64,000 nucleotides of DNA. Origin: Gloeopeniophorella convolvens (taxonomy: Eukaryota > Basidiomycota > Agaricomycetes > Russulales). Both the position numbers and the translations under genes were made by a program. This document shows, piece by piece, positions 1 through 10,655 of the stretch. The notes beneath the pieces were generated by a model that was not told the DNA's origin, made no database searches, and saw only the letters and a program-made list of their open reading frames with translations. The stretch covers positions 992,001-1,056,000 of the forward strand of contig WTXD01000004.1 of the NCBI GenBank assembly GCA_022496205.1, given 5' to 3'. Within the stretch, counting starts at the first letter, position 1. Every line of letters starts with the position of its first letter.

Positions 1-1412
1 GCACACCAGATCTACAATGAGTGTCTGAAGCTCGCACAAGGGAAGAAGTGGCGTGTCATTCTGTTCAGCAAGGCGACTGCTGCTACTCTTGCGGACAAGA
101 GCGTGCAGGACAAAGTTGGTGCGTAATGCTTCATTCCGCTCTGGGCTACCGGTTTATGGTGTGTAGATATCGTCATCAGCACGCCTCTGCGTCTCGTAGC
201 ATCGCTTCAATCTGGCAGCATCTCGTTGCATAAGTTCGTCTGCGTAGCTCTCCGCCTTCCAACTCGTCTAATAGTCGTCCTTCAGCGTCCGACACCTCAT
301 CTTGGATGAGGTGGATCGTATGCTCGACCAAGAATTCCTCTCTCAAGTGCAAGAGGTCTTGGCAGCCTGCACTCACGAAAGCCTTCAGAAGGCGGTCTTC
401 AGTGCTACACTGCCCGCGGGTGCAGAACGCATCGCGTTGGACATGCTTCGGGATCCCATCCGCGTTGTCGTGGGTCTGAAGTACGTCCGGTCTGTGTTCC
501 ACGAGCAATACCCAGTTTCACACGATGTCCAACAGAGACACCCCTCTGCCTCTTATTGCCCAGTCCCTCACATACGTGGCCGATGATCACTCGAAACTCC
601 CAACACTCAGAGGCTATCTTTCACAACCATACAATCCTCCAGTCCTCATCTTTACATCGTCACAACCCCGCGCAACCTCCCTTGCAGAAGAACTAGTTCT
701 TAACGGCGTGCCAAATGTGGACTGCCTCCACGCTGGCATGACCAGGAAGGAACGTGACGATGCCGTCAGTCGAATGCGTCGTGGAGAGAGTTGGGTCATG
801 ATCAGCACCGAAGTCATGGCGCGTGGTATGGACTTCAAAGGCGTGAGGGAGGTCATCAACTATGACTTCCCGCGGAGCGTGCAGAGCTACGTGCACCGCA
901 TAGGTGAGCTTCACTGTTCCTGCTCGTCCAGCCGATCCCATGCATTACCCCAGGTCGTACCGGACGTGCCGGTCGAGAAGGAAAGGCCGTGACATATTTC
1001 ACAGACGAAGACGCACCGTATCTAAAAGCGTCAGTACGACTTACCTGCACGCATATCGTCATGCTCAAGGAGTCTACTGTAACAGCATAGCGAATGTCCT
1101 CCTCCAATCAGGTTCGCAAGTTCCAGAATGGATACTGAAACTACCAAAACCGTCAAAGATGAAACGCAAGCAGATGGGCAAGGTGAAGCGTGCCGAGGCT
1201 GTCAACCCGGCTCGGAGAATCGGCAGGAACGATGCAATCAAGAAGCGGTAAGTGTCATTGGGATGGTCCGCGCCGGTCGAGCTGACAGTCGCCCCAGTGA
1301 TATGATCGCCGGCAGTCGGCGGCGGAACGAGAAGATTGGACGAGCCAAGGGAGCACCCAAAGCGCGCGACTCGGAGGGTTCAGGGGATGACGCGAGAGAG
1401 GATTCATCATAG
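1..1412 (+). CDS. ROK1: ATP-dependent DEAD-box RNA helicase Rok1 (DDX52), 5' end missing
   Basis: C-terminal 366 residues of a DEAD-box helicase; the gene runs off the left edge, so the Q motif and Walker A are absent. Exons: 1-118, 167-233, 286-480, 536-903, 954-1029, 1086-1247, 1298-1412; phases close. Visible landmarks in order: STPLRL, the DEAD-equivalent LDEVDRML (third residue V, as in some Rok1 proteins), motif III SAT, CLHAGM, motif V ARGMDF, and motif VI HRIGRTGRAGR split by an intron. The tail is basic (KRKQMGKVKR), then GRNDAIKK and DMIAGSRRR, which resemble Rok1/DDX52 tails. Rok1 is known to act in nucleolar 18S rRNA maturation. A stop at 1249 lies inside a GTAAGT donor, so I read through to the last exon. 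Assignment to Rok1 rather than another DEAD helicase rests on the tail. Confidence 0.85.
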
Positions 1413-2438
1413 GGGCATGGCCGCCTCGAGAGCGACGCCGCCTCGCGTAGGCCAACCATGGTCTCCCTTCCTGCTCGGAAACGACGCAAAAGCTCGACAC
1501 CCACAGCTACGCGAGATTTCCGAGGTAAGGCTATGACGGCATTGCCTAGGGGAGCGGCTGAGGGGATGCAAATCCTCCTGCTACTTATGATCACTTCGAT
1601 AGCAGAAATGCCAGGCTCCAATACGGGGCATACCTCGGTCCAGAACCGTGTGCTAGTCGCGTGACTGACGCCTGAATGTTCCAGCTCCGCATCTGCCTCA
1701 TGGCCTGGGGCCGCAATGCTGCGCCGTTTCAGTCCCACGGTGCTGCAGCGGGAAAAGGAGAACAATGTGCACTTTGCCCATTGTCCGCCATTTATGGACA
1801 TTGGAGGGACGCTGATCCAATCAGCGTGAGCCATCCGCTCGAATTCGCCTCGTGTTCGTCACAGCACAGGGAGGCGAAAGGTAAAGAAAATGACCCAGAA
1901 ATTCCCGCAAAAATGCGGCGGCCGTCATCTTTTGCGTGCAGTTGATATCAGACATGCTCAACTAGGCCGTGCTGATTCTAAAGTGCCAGGTTCCCTCGGA
2001 CGAGAGCTTTCGTCGCCCCAGATGCTGGCGGTCGGAGCCGTGGCGGAACGTCCGCGGAGCAGTAATCACTGCTCCCCGCGATGTGATTGTCCAAAATACG
2101 TCCACGTTGTATCCACAACGTGACTTTAAAGAGGGTTAAGTCTCCCGCGCTCCCCAGGGCGAACCTCCTGTATGCGTACAAATGGGACCTATGCTGCCTG
2201 CGAGAAATGGCCAGAGAAATACGAAGTCGTCTTCGCATCCTGCCAACTCTTGGATCTTATAACCATCCAATACCATGCCCGCCATACGCAACGCCAATCT
2301 TTCCGCAACTGTGCTGGCTAGAGTGCTCTGCCGGTGTTGCGCACTGTTGGTACGTGGTCCCAGTCCGGCAACTCTGCAGGTGGCCGGATGCTCATCCAGC
2401 TCCGTTTCCTTTTTTGTCGAACTATAGAGGATGCCTAC
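1413..2438. other. Intergenic, ROK1 3' side and HMG-box gene promoter
   Basis: About 1 kb without a supported gene. Open frames here on both strands lack splice logic or family resemblance. A TATA-like CTTATAACC at about 2254-2262 could serve the HMG-box gene downstream. A 5' UTR intron ending at the ACTATAG near 2427 is possible but unproven. Confidence 0.5.
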
Positions 2439-4083
2439 ATGTACTTTGGAAATGCCTACGCTTTCCCCACCCACGCTCCGGAAGCCCCGCTTTGTGATCT
2501 CTCAAAACCCTCGATTCAGCTCGCGTCTGGGGCTACCTTCGCTTTGCCCCCCATCAGCGCCCCCATCCTAGCGCCCCCGTACTACTACAACTACCCGGAA
2601 GTATATCTCCGGCCCGTTGCACCCGACGCGCCAAGCACCATGGCAAAGGCAAAGACTCATAAGCAAGCTCGGAAGCCGCGTTCTCGCCCAGCTGCGAAAA
2701 TCTCTTCCCCTCGCGTCTCCCCCGTGCCCACACCCATTTTCATACCCATCCTCATACCTCCCTTTATCGATGTCACCGTCGAAGAGATCATCATTGACTG
2801 CCCCGCCGTGGACATCCTCCTCGGCGGCCGTACCACCTCGCGCTGCTCGACGCGTGATCGCGGAAACGATCCGAACCACGTGCCGCGCCCCCCGAACGCG
2901 TTCATGATCTTCCGCTCGTACATCAGGAAAAAGTATTTGCGGCGCGAGAAGAAGAAGGAAGGGGAGGAGGAGGAGGATGAGGAAGAGGAGAAGAGGAAGA
3001 AAAGCCTCGCCAACATCAGCGTTGTCTGCGGTAAGCTTTGGAAGGTCCGGACGCTGAAAGCGCCGTTCCGCGAGGTCGCAACTCTCGCAAAGTACAGGCA
3101 CGCGCAGCTCCACCCAGACTACAAGTACAGTCCCAGTCCCCGCACTGATAAGTCACCGGAGAAGGGCAAGTCAACGCAGAAGGGCAAGGCGCCGACCAGT
3201 TCCCGGAAGAAGACTGCTTCCTCCCGCAAGGCTGCAGCACCCATGAAACGGGTGGTGCGCTTTGCCAGCGTTTCTTCCGCCTCTTTGGACGATGCACCCG
3301 CCGAGGCTGCGTCTCGATCCCCCACGCCGTCGCTGTCTGCCTCATCTATGTCGGACGCCTCCAGGACTCCTCCCGTTTCTCCTCATCTCATGTGGCCCCT
3401 GCTCCCACCTTTATCTCTCTGCCTTTCCTCCGAGTCCGAGCTGGGGTACCCCTCCGGCGATGACATGCCCGGGATCCCGCCGCGCCCCTGCATGAAGGGC
3501 ATCGACGGAGGCGCAGAGCTCACTGACAAGATCCCCGAGCTGGATCTGTACACCTACGCCGGCGAGCCTAACGTAAGTCCGGCGCCGGCCTCCCTGCGAC
3601 CGCATCCTGACCCATGCCCTCGCGTAGAAATACGACCGCGCGAGCTCACTCCAGGGCATCCCGGCCGACACGTTCCAGTTGCTCAAGCCCGAGAATTCCA
3701 CTCTGGCGGAGTCGGAGCGGCCGATACCAGCTGGCTGGCTGGCGGACGAGGTCCTATCCTCGCTCTGCAACATGTCCGTGGACGAGGACAACCACTTGGT
3801 CGCCATCCGTGGCAACCCCGAGGCGTCGTTCATCTCGTTTGGGCTGGACGTCGGCGAACCGTATTCGTCCGAGCCCGCCCTCTCCCCGCTGGACCCGATC
3901 CCAACGGGGCTGTGGGCCGCGAACTCCACCGGCTACTTCACCGATTTCAACACGCCCCCCTCTCACGCTGCACCCATCGAAGAGCCATACTTCCCAAGCC
4001 CTGAGGAAGAGCAGTTCATCAACGATTTTACTTACCACGAGGACTACGACTTCCCCATGGTCATTGACACATCTTCAAACTAA
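2439..4083 (+). CDS. HMG-box (MATA/SOX-type) transcription factor with charged insertion
   Basis: Two exons, 2439-3572 and 3628-4083 (529 residues), joined by a 55-base GTAAGT intron. The box begins near residue 147 with VPRPPNAFMIFRSYIRKK, the hallmark of fungal MATA-type HMG boxes, and ends with HPDYKYSP. Between helix 1 and helix 2 sits a K/E/D run of about 20 residues (roughly 2947-3003), which is unusual. The C-terminal half is Ser/Pro-rich and then acidic with FTDFNTPPS and YHEDYDFPMVID, like an activation region. Fungal proteins of this class regulate mating or development, but no pheromone, receptor or homeodomain gene lies nearby, so a mating-type locus is not supported. An in-frame ATG at 2388 is an alternative start; I prefer 2439 because a 5' UTR intron may end just before it. 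Confidence 0.8.
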
Positions 4084-4389
4084 CGACTCTACTTTCCCGG
4101 CTTTCGTTTGTGGATATCAACGGTCTCGCGCATTCTGGACATCACCTACGCTGGCTCATCTGTCTCATACCATTGCGTACTCCATACCATCACTGTACCC
4201 CTTGTAGATTCGTCATGGTTTCAGGTTGTCCCGGCCCTCATACATTCTGTTGTCCTACGGTCTCACGATCACGCCCATACGTACAATTAGCTCTCGGTTT
4301 CTCTAGCTCTCCCTGTGCCCCGTAATGTGCGTGCCTAGCGCGTACGCACCCAATGTCCAATTCAAATGTAACACAATGTCACACCAATT
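4084..4389. other. Convergent 3' intergenic region
   Basis: Shared 3' flank of the HMG-box gene (plus) and the CCA transferase gene (minus). I see no further coding or RNA signal. Confidence 0.5.
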
Positions 4390-6543
4390 CTACTTTTTCG
4401 CCTTCTTCGCTGTGCCTTCCCCGGTGTCCACGTTCTTGTGCCGCTTGCCCTGTGCCCCCGCCGCGTCTGTCGTCGAGATGCGCCCCGCCGCGAGCTCGGC
4501 CTTGAGCCACTCGCCGCAGCGCTCCTTCGGTTCTCCGGGATGGCCGAGCTGCCATTTGATGACCTCGGCGAGGACCTTGCCCGTCCACTGGCCCGGCTTC
4601 GACGCGCCGAGGATCTGCACAATCTCCCGGCCCTACGTGGCGGCAGGCGTCAAGACCACGACTGCAGTAAACGCGGCCCCCACTCACGTCGAGAATCGGC
4701 TTCGCGTCCACGTCCTCCTGCAGCTTCAGCTCCTCGACGCGGCTCGCGAGGCGGTTGTACGTCCCGACGATCTTGGCGGCTGCGTCGGTGTCAAAGTCAT
4801 CTTTCGACGCGTCGTAGCAGCCCACGAGCTCTTGGACGAGCGAGAATAGCAGCGACGTCGTCCAGTGCGCGCCGACGATCGCGTTGTGCACAGAGGTGTT
4901 CCGCAGAAGCAGCCCTTCGACCGTACAATTAGCCACGGCAAACGGGGGAGGCAGCACGCGCGAACCTATGGCCACGCGCTCAGAAGGCGTCTTGAATCTT
5001 TCGTCTTCTAGATCAGGCGACTTGAATAGCTCCGCCGCCTGGAACAGCGCGGGGATGCCGTCCAGGTAGTGGTTCTTCGTCCCGACCTTCAGACCCTCGC
5101 GAATTGCAGCCTCGACAGCGGGCCGCTCTTTCTGTTTGTTGTCGGTATATGTGATGCCCCGGTACGGCGTGAGTGCGCATGCGAGGTACAGTCGTGGGAT
5201 AATTGAGGATGAAGAGGAAATGTCAGAGAGGATGAGTGGGTGGAGAGGCGGGTGCGGGAAGAGTGCGTCGTCGGGCCGGTGGAAGGTATAGAGGACGGAG
5301 GCGGCCACTATTGCCTGTGATGAGGCTGCGGGCGCAGACGAAAGTATCGATGCAATGGCTGGTGGTATATGGAAGACGGCGGGGAATAGTGATAGGGAGT
5401 CTAGGAGGTGAATCGATAGCAGCGGGTTCCGGCCTAGATGGCACCTGTCAGTGCCTCGGCCGTGAACGCTGCCATTTGCCTGCACACCTCCCATCATCTT
5501 GTCAAGCTCTTCGCCGACCCGTTCTCGTGTGATCTTTTGCACCAGAGCTGCCTGAACAACAAGGGATATCACCCCCCGCCCACGGCATACGAACGCACGA
5601 GGAATACCTGAATCTCTGGGTCGCGCGCGGACTCCTGCAGCTCCGGGACGAGCTCAAAGCCAAACCTGCTGGCAAACCGGACGCATCGAATGACGCGCAG
5701 CGGGTCATCGAGGAACGTCTGCTTTGGCGGGAGCGGCGTCCTGATGACCCCGTTCTTCAAGTCCTCGAGGCCCTGCACCGGCCGCTCAGTCACTCCTAGC
5801 GTACACACAGGACGCACGCACCTTCCCACAATGATCCTCGACAGACCGTGTATGCACGTTATAGAACATCGAGTTGATCGTGATATCCCGGCGCAGCGCA
5901 TCCTGCAGCGGCGTCCCGAACGTCTGCACACGGAAAAACAGCTCAGAACACACAGTGCACGCACGCAGCACAGCGCACGCACGACTGTGGTCGGTATCCG
6001 GCTGTCCTCGGCGTACGCCTCGTCGCGCAGGTTCACAAAGTCCAGGTCGAGCCCGAGCACAGACGTCTTGGCCGTCTCGAGGTGCTTCGACTGGCCTGGG
6101 TTGCCCTTGACCGTCGCGACCGCCTTGACGGGAAGGTCCTTCTGCGCGCCCACGAACTCGGTGAACGCGACGGCAAAGTCGTGCCCCATCATGTCCGCGA
6201 GCGCGATGTCGATGTCGTGGCTCGCAGAGCCGAGCAGCTGCGCTGCGCGGTCGTCGACGGCGGGCGGGGGTCAGAGCGGGCGCGCGCGCACCTTGTCCCG
6301 GACCCACCCGCCCGCGATGCGGCACGTGGTGGGGTGCCCGTTAGCGGCGAGCTGCTGCGTGCAGTCGTCGAGGAGCGTGCAGAGCTGCGCCTCGGTGTCG
6401 GACAGGTGGATGTCGGGCTGCGCTGGGATGGCGATGCGGTCAACGTGGGCACGCTTGAAGGAGATGGCGCGCGACATGGCCACGGCGCGTGTTCGCGAGT
6501 TATTTGGATAGCGCAAGAGGGCCGGGCGCAGGCAACTCAGCAT
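4390..6543 (-). CDS. CCA1: CCA tRNA nucleotidyltransferase (mitochondrial/cytosolic/nuclear)
   Basis: Eight exons on the minus strand: 6292-6543, 5983-6237, 5822-5923, 5608-5772, 5488-5551, 4966-5433, 4688-4914, 4390-4632; phases close to 591 residues. Class II nucleotidyltransferase features are clear: GGWVRDK then LLGSASHDIDIAL (catalytic DxD), SRIPTT and FGTPLQDALRRDITINSMFYN, GLEDLKNG-IRTPLPP, and DDPLRVIRCVRFASRFGF. The enzyme adds or repairs the 3' CCA of tRNAs. The first 30 residues are rich in R, L and S, fitting a mitochondrial presequence. A second ATG at residue 23 would give a shorter form, as known for yeast Cca1 isoforms. The tail is lysine-rich. The intron at 4915-4965 is a multiple of three and could be retained in frame. 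Confidence 0.93.
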
Positions 6544-6882
6544 GCGCGACGAGTCGACTGAAGCTTGAGTCACGCGCGCCGGAGACTGCGAATGTTCCCT
6601 GTCCGTAAAAGGAAGCCCGAAACCGGATGCGCGTCGTGCGAATTCCGGCCCGGTCCGCAGCTTCTCGTACTTGCTTCTTGCTATGTGCGTAGACGCCCAC
6701 GGTCGCGTCTGCTGCGCACGAAGGTCATGAAAGGCACCCGTGCGTGGGGCAACGAAACGAGCGCTACGCCTACGCTCATCTACTGCGGAAAACCCGCTGA
6801 ACCGCGTGGTCAAGGCCCAATTTAACGCAGCCTTGCACTGCAGCAGCCTGCCCAATTCCCTTCTCGACCACAGGCTATTACC
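6544..6882. promoter_or_regulatory. Divergent promoter region, CCA1 / P450
   Basis: 339 bases separate the start codons of two divergent genes. No TATA box or known operator stands out. Confidence 0.45.
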
Positions 6883-9097
6883 ATGTCCGAGGCGTCGCAG
6901 GCACTCGCAACGCTCCTGGACGTCATAACGCCGTGGCTATCCCTGCGCGCGCTCGTAGCAGCCCTTCTCTGTGAGTAAGATTGCCCCGAGACGACGTCTG
7001 TAGTATCGCTTATGCGGTTTCAGTGCGCTGGGTGCTCCGCACCGCCTATCGCATCTTTGTCTATCCTTACTGGGTCTCCCCACTGAGGCACATCCCGGGC
7101 CCCCCGCTCGAGGGCTTCGTCATGGGACATGTGTACACGTACAACGCCGAGGAGCCTGGGCTTGCTGAGCGGCCCTGGGCTGCGCAGCACGGTCCTGTCG
7201 TGCGCACCGTCGGCCCCATCGGCATCGAGAGGGTCGCATTCCTGCGCCCGGAGGCGCTGCACACAATTCTCGTCTCGGATTGGATCGACAATCCCCGCGT
7301 GAGTCAGAGATGATGACAAGTCTTAGCCCAATCTCACCGGGACTTAGCCAAAGTATCTCCGGAACATCTTGGGGATGTCTGCAGGCTATGGCCTTCTGAC
7401 TGCGACGGGCGATGCTCACAAGCAGATGCGGAAGGTGATCAGCCCGGCATTCTCGCTGGCGCACCTAATGGCTCGTAAGTCCTCGATGTTGTTCGTGTGA
7501 GGGCCAAGGGGTAAACGATTGTCGGCGCAGAAGCGGACATGTACTATGACCCGATTTTCACGTTCGTGCGCCACCCTCACGGCGCTGAAGCGCAGTACTC
7601 ACGGATTTGATGATAGCCTAATCAACCTGATGAAGAATCAAATGCAAATGCAAGGCGATCCCTCTCGCGGGAAGGTCATGAACATGTACGAATGGAGTAA
7701 GCCAGTGCCGCACCAGAGCTACTCGCAGGTCGCTAACCGCGTCGTCTGGTAGTGAGCAAGGTGACCCTGGACATCATCTGCGAGTCGGCGTTTGGTTACC
7801 ACTCGAACTCGCTCCTGAACCCAAATAACGAGCTCACGGAGGCGTACGAAGACCTGCTCGGCCTTCAGTCGCCCGACAACTTCTCCCACTTCGCTATGCT
7901 CGTGACGATCCCGGGGATGCCTGCGTTCCTGCTCTCGAAGCTCGGCTACCGGTTCCGCCGCGTCCTGCGGCTCTTCCGGCCGCTCGTGCCCGCGGCGATC
8001 TTTACCGACGCGGCGCACCGACTGCGGGCGATCGCGCGCAAGATCCTCGAGGAGCGGCTGGCCGGCGTGGTCAGCGTCGAGGACTCGAGCACGAAGAAAG
8101 ACATCATGACGCTGCTGATTCGCGCCCGCAGTGGCGACGAGAAAACGGGGCACCAGATGTCTGACGAGGACCTGGTGGATCACATGGTGCCCCCCTAGAT
8201 CTCCCCGCGCCGGCGCACCCACGCTGACGGCGCCCCCATTGCGCAGCTCACGTTCCTCGGCGCCGGACACGAAACGACGGCGTCCGGTTTATCCTGGGTG
8301 CGTCCCGACGGCCGCGCCCCGTCGGACGGCGGCCACCCGCACCGAACTGACGCGCGCGCCACGACAGGCGCTCTGGCTCCTCGCGAACCACCCAGCCTCA
8401 CAGAGCAAGCTGCGCGCAGAAGTGGCGCCCGTGTTCCGCGGCGGCGCGCGCCCGGATTACCGCACGCTGCGCGACCTCAAGATGCTCGACTGTGTCGTGT
8501 GCGTCCCCTCCGCGCGTGCAGTGCCAGCGACTAGCAGCTCACCCCCGGCAGCCAGGAGAGCCTGCGGCTCTACGCGCCCGTCCCGCTGACGGTGCGCATC
8601 GCCGCGCGGGACGGGACGATCGACGGCGTGCGCGTGCCGCGGGGGACGCTGCTCCCGGTCCCGATCCGCACGCTCAACACGGCGCGCGCCGTGTGGGGCG
8701 CGGACGCGGAGGCGTTCCACCCCGAGCGCTGGCTCGCGCCGCACCCGCCGGCGACGATGACGTTCCTCGCAGGCCCGCACGCGTGCATCGGGAAGACGAT
8801 GAGCGTCGCGGAGATGAAGGCCGTGCTTGGGTACGTGCGGTTCTATTCTTGTTGTTGTTGGTCGGGGCCTGGTGAGGCAGGGGCAGGGGCAGGGCAGAAG
8901 CTGACGCGCGCTGCGCAGGGCGCTGATTGCGAACTTCGAGTTCGCGCCGTCGCGCGCGGGACAGTGCGCACAGCCCGTTGCGGCCATCACGATGAGTGCG
9001 TGTGCGGCCAGGGTCCACCTGCGTGAGGCCTTATTCCCTATTTGCAGAACCACAGGATGGCATGCCGCTTCTCGTTTCACCGGTCTCTAGCGGCTGA
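6883..9097 (+). CDS. Cytochrome P450 monooxygenase
   Basis: Eleven short exons: 6883-6970, 7024-7298, 7348-7474, 7531-7561, 7617-7696, 7753-8186, 8247-8297, 8368-8498, 8552-8830, 8919-8995, 9048-9097; phases close to 540 residues. An N-terminal hydrophobic segment (residues about 10-45) is followed by a proline hinge, IPGPP, as in ER-anchored microsomal P450s. The I-helix motif FLGAGHETTAS, the ExxR of QESLRL, the PERF-region FHPERW and the heme-binding FLAGPHACIG (axial Cys) are all present, so the enzyme looks catalytically intact. The closing DGMPLLV strand is typical of basidiomycete P450s. Subfamily and substrate cannot be read from the sequence. One exon is only 31 bases. No oxidoreductase or biosynthetic partner lies next to it. 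Confidence 0.93.
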
Positions 9098-9331
9098 TGA
9101 GTGCTTCGCTCCAAGGGTGAGCATTTACGGAGTCTAGGCGCGCGTCGGGGTGCTAAAAGATATAATATACGTGTTGCAACAAGTTGAAGGCTCTACAAGG
9201 ATACACAGCCGTGGGAAATACAAAGCAAGGGCAAAGCGACGGGTCGATAGCTACGATCTCTCTAAGACGCATCTAATACACCGACCGACGAATAAACAAA
9301 ATCAGGATATGATACAAGATACGCGCGGTGC

Positions 9332-10231
9332 TCATTGCCCGTTGACGGCAGGCGGCAGGCGCAGGACGGCCTGCAGCCACAGCACGACGTCGTACATCTC
9401 CGCGCCATTGACGGTGTGCGCGAGTCCGTCGTAGCGCCTGAGCGTGAGGAGCGCGGTCGGGAGGCGCAGCACGTCGCGCAGGAACGCCATCGCCTCCTCG
9501 GCGTAGTGCAGCGGAATCTCGGCGTCGCTGCGGCCGTGGCCCCAGAAGACGGGGAGATGTGGCTCGGTGTGCACGATTTGCTGCAGCAACGGCGGTGCGT
9601 CAGCTCGGGTGTCCTCCAGGCTGGTGAATAATAAGGTAGGAGCAGCTGACCTCGCGCCCGCGCTGCGGGATCCAGCCCGAGAGGCTGACGACGCCGCCGA
9701 GCTCGTGCAGCGTCGTGAGGGCGACGAGGAGGCCGAGCGCGGCGCCCTGGCTGAAGCCCATGAGCACGATGCGGCGCGCGTCGACGCCGCGGTGCACCTC
9801 GGCGAGTACGGCCGCCTCGACGGCCGCGACGGACGCAGCGACGCCGTGCTCGTCCCACTCGGCGTGGCCCGGCGGGAGCGTGGCCATGTCGAACCAGCTT
9901 GGGCGATATTGGCCCGCGTTCAGGCTGACCGGCTTTGGCGCGCTGCGGGGGCGGGGAGTCACTAGTCAGTGCCTGGCAGGCACGCGGGGAGGCAGCCGAG
10001 GCGGCACGCACGCCTGAGGGAGGACCCATTCGACGGAGGGTAGCTGCGCGGCCATCCATTCGATCATGCCGCGCCACGCGACATTTGTCTGGCCAAGACC
10101 CTGAGGTAGGTGGTAAGCATGAAGACCACCAAGACACAGTCGGACACATATGTGCTACACACATGGAGGAATACGATGGTCGCGGTGCGCCGGGTGCTGG
10201 CGGCGATCCTGAAGGTGTTGTCCCGCTGCAT
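9332..10231 (-). CDS. Acyl-protein thioesterase / lysophospholipase-like serine hydrolase
   Basis: Minus-strand exons 10163-10231, 10012-10100, 9651-9942, 9332-9580; 232 residues, the usual APT length. Alpha/beta-hydrolase landmarks: IVFLHGLGQT oxyanion loop, nucleophile elbow GFSQGAA (Ser), SGWIPQR, FWGHGRSDAEIPL (acid Asp) and YDGLAHTV (His). The family (human APT1, yeast YLR118C) removes palmitate from proteins and hydrolyses lysophospholipids in the cytosol. Start chosen at the ATG giving a short N terminus before the first strand; upstream frame has only a TTG. The acceptor after residue 52 is the least certain join. The neighbour VAC8 is predicted to be palmitoylated, a thematic coincidence with no evidence of linkage. 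Confidence 0.88.
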
Positions 10232-10655
10232 GAGAGAGCTTTGTTCTGACTCGTCATCGGAGGCGGGGGATGACAATATTTAAGAGTCGGGGCCGGGTGA
10301 CACAGCCATCGCGACGGGGATCGTGCCGTAGGCTCACGTCGAGGAAGAGCGTGCGCAGCAGATGTGGGCTGGCTGCGGAGACATATTATTGAGTATTGAG
10401 GCTTTGTGTTGTTGAGAGGACTGCCGGCAGCACGCGCATGAAGCAGTGCAGACTCTCCTCTCGGGACGCACCAAATGGCCGTCCGCAGCGGTTGCCATAA
10501 GAGGAAATCAAGGCAAGTCTCACGTGGCAGTCGACTCTGGCCTGCTCTCAACTCAGCGAGTCAAGCGAGTGAACCTGACCCGAGTCGCTCGCTCCGCCAC
10601 TGCCTCTCCCTCAGCTTGATTGTCTCCAGCAGCGCCCGCGCCCACCACAGAATCA
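10232..10655. promoter_or_regulatory. Divergent promoter region, thioesterase / VAC8
   Basis: 424 bases between divergent starts. A pyrimidine-rich stretch just before the VAC8 ATG resembles fungal promoter/leader composition. No defined site seen. Confidence 0.45.

Noticed and set aside
1249..1251. In-frame stop as the end of the ROK1 gene
   Set aside because: The stop is part of a GTAAGT donor. The next exon (1298-1412) continues with residues resembling the Rok1 tail and closes phase.
2334..2438. Upstream extension of the HMG-box gene from 2334 or 2388
   Set aside because: 2334 begins with a non-ATG codon. 2388 is possible but lies before a likely 5' UTR intron end; I kept it as an alternative only.
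2439..4083. Mating-type locus
   Set aside because: The HMG-box gene stands alone. No pheromone, receptor or homeodomain genes are in the window, and basidiomycete mating specificity normally uses those.
9262..10551. Long minus-strand frame of 429 codons over the thioesterase gene
   Set aside because: Shadow of the real exons; the thioesterase frame has the catalytic motifs and this one does not.
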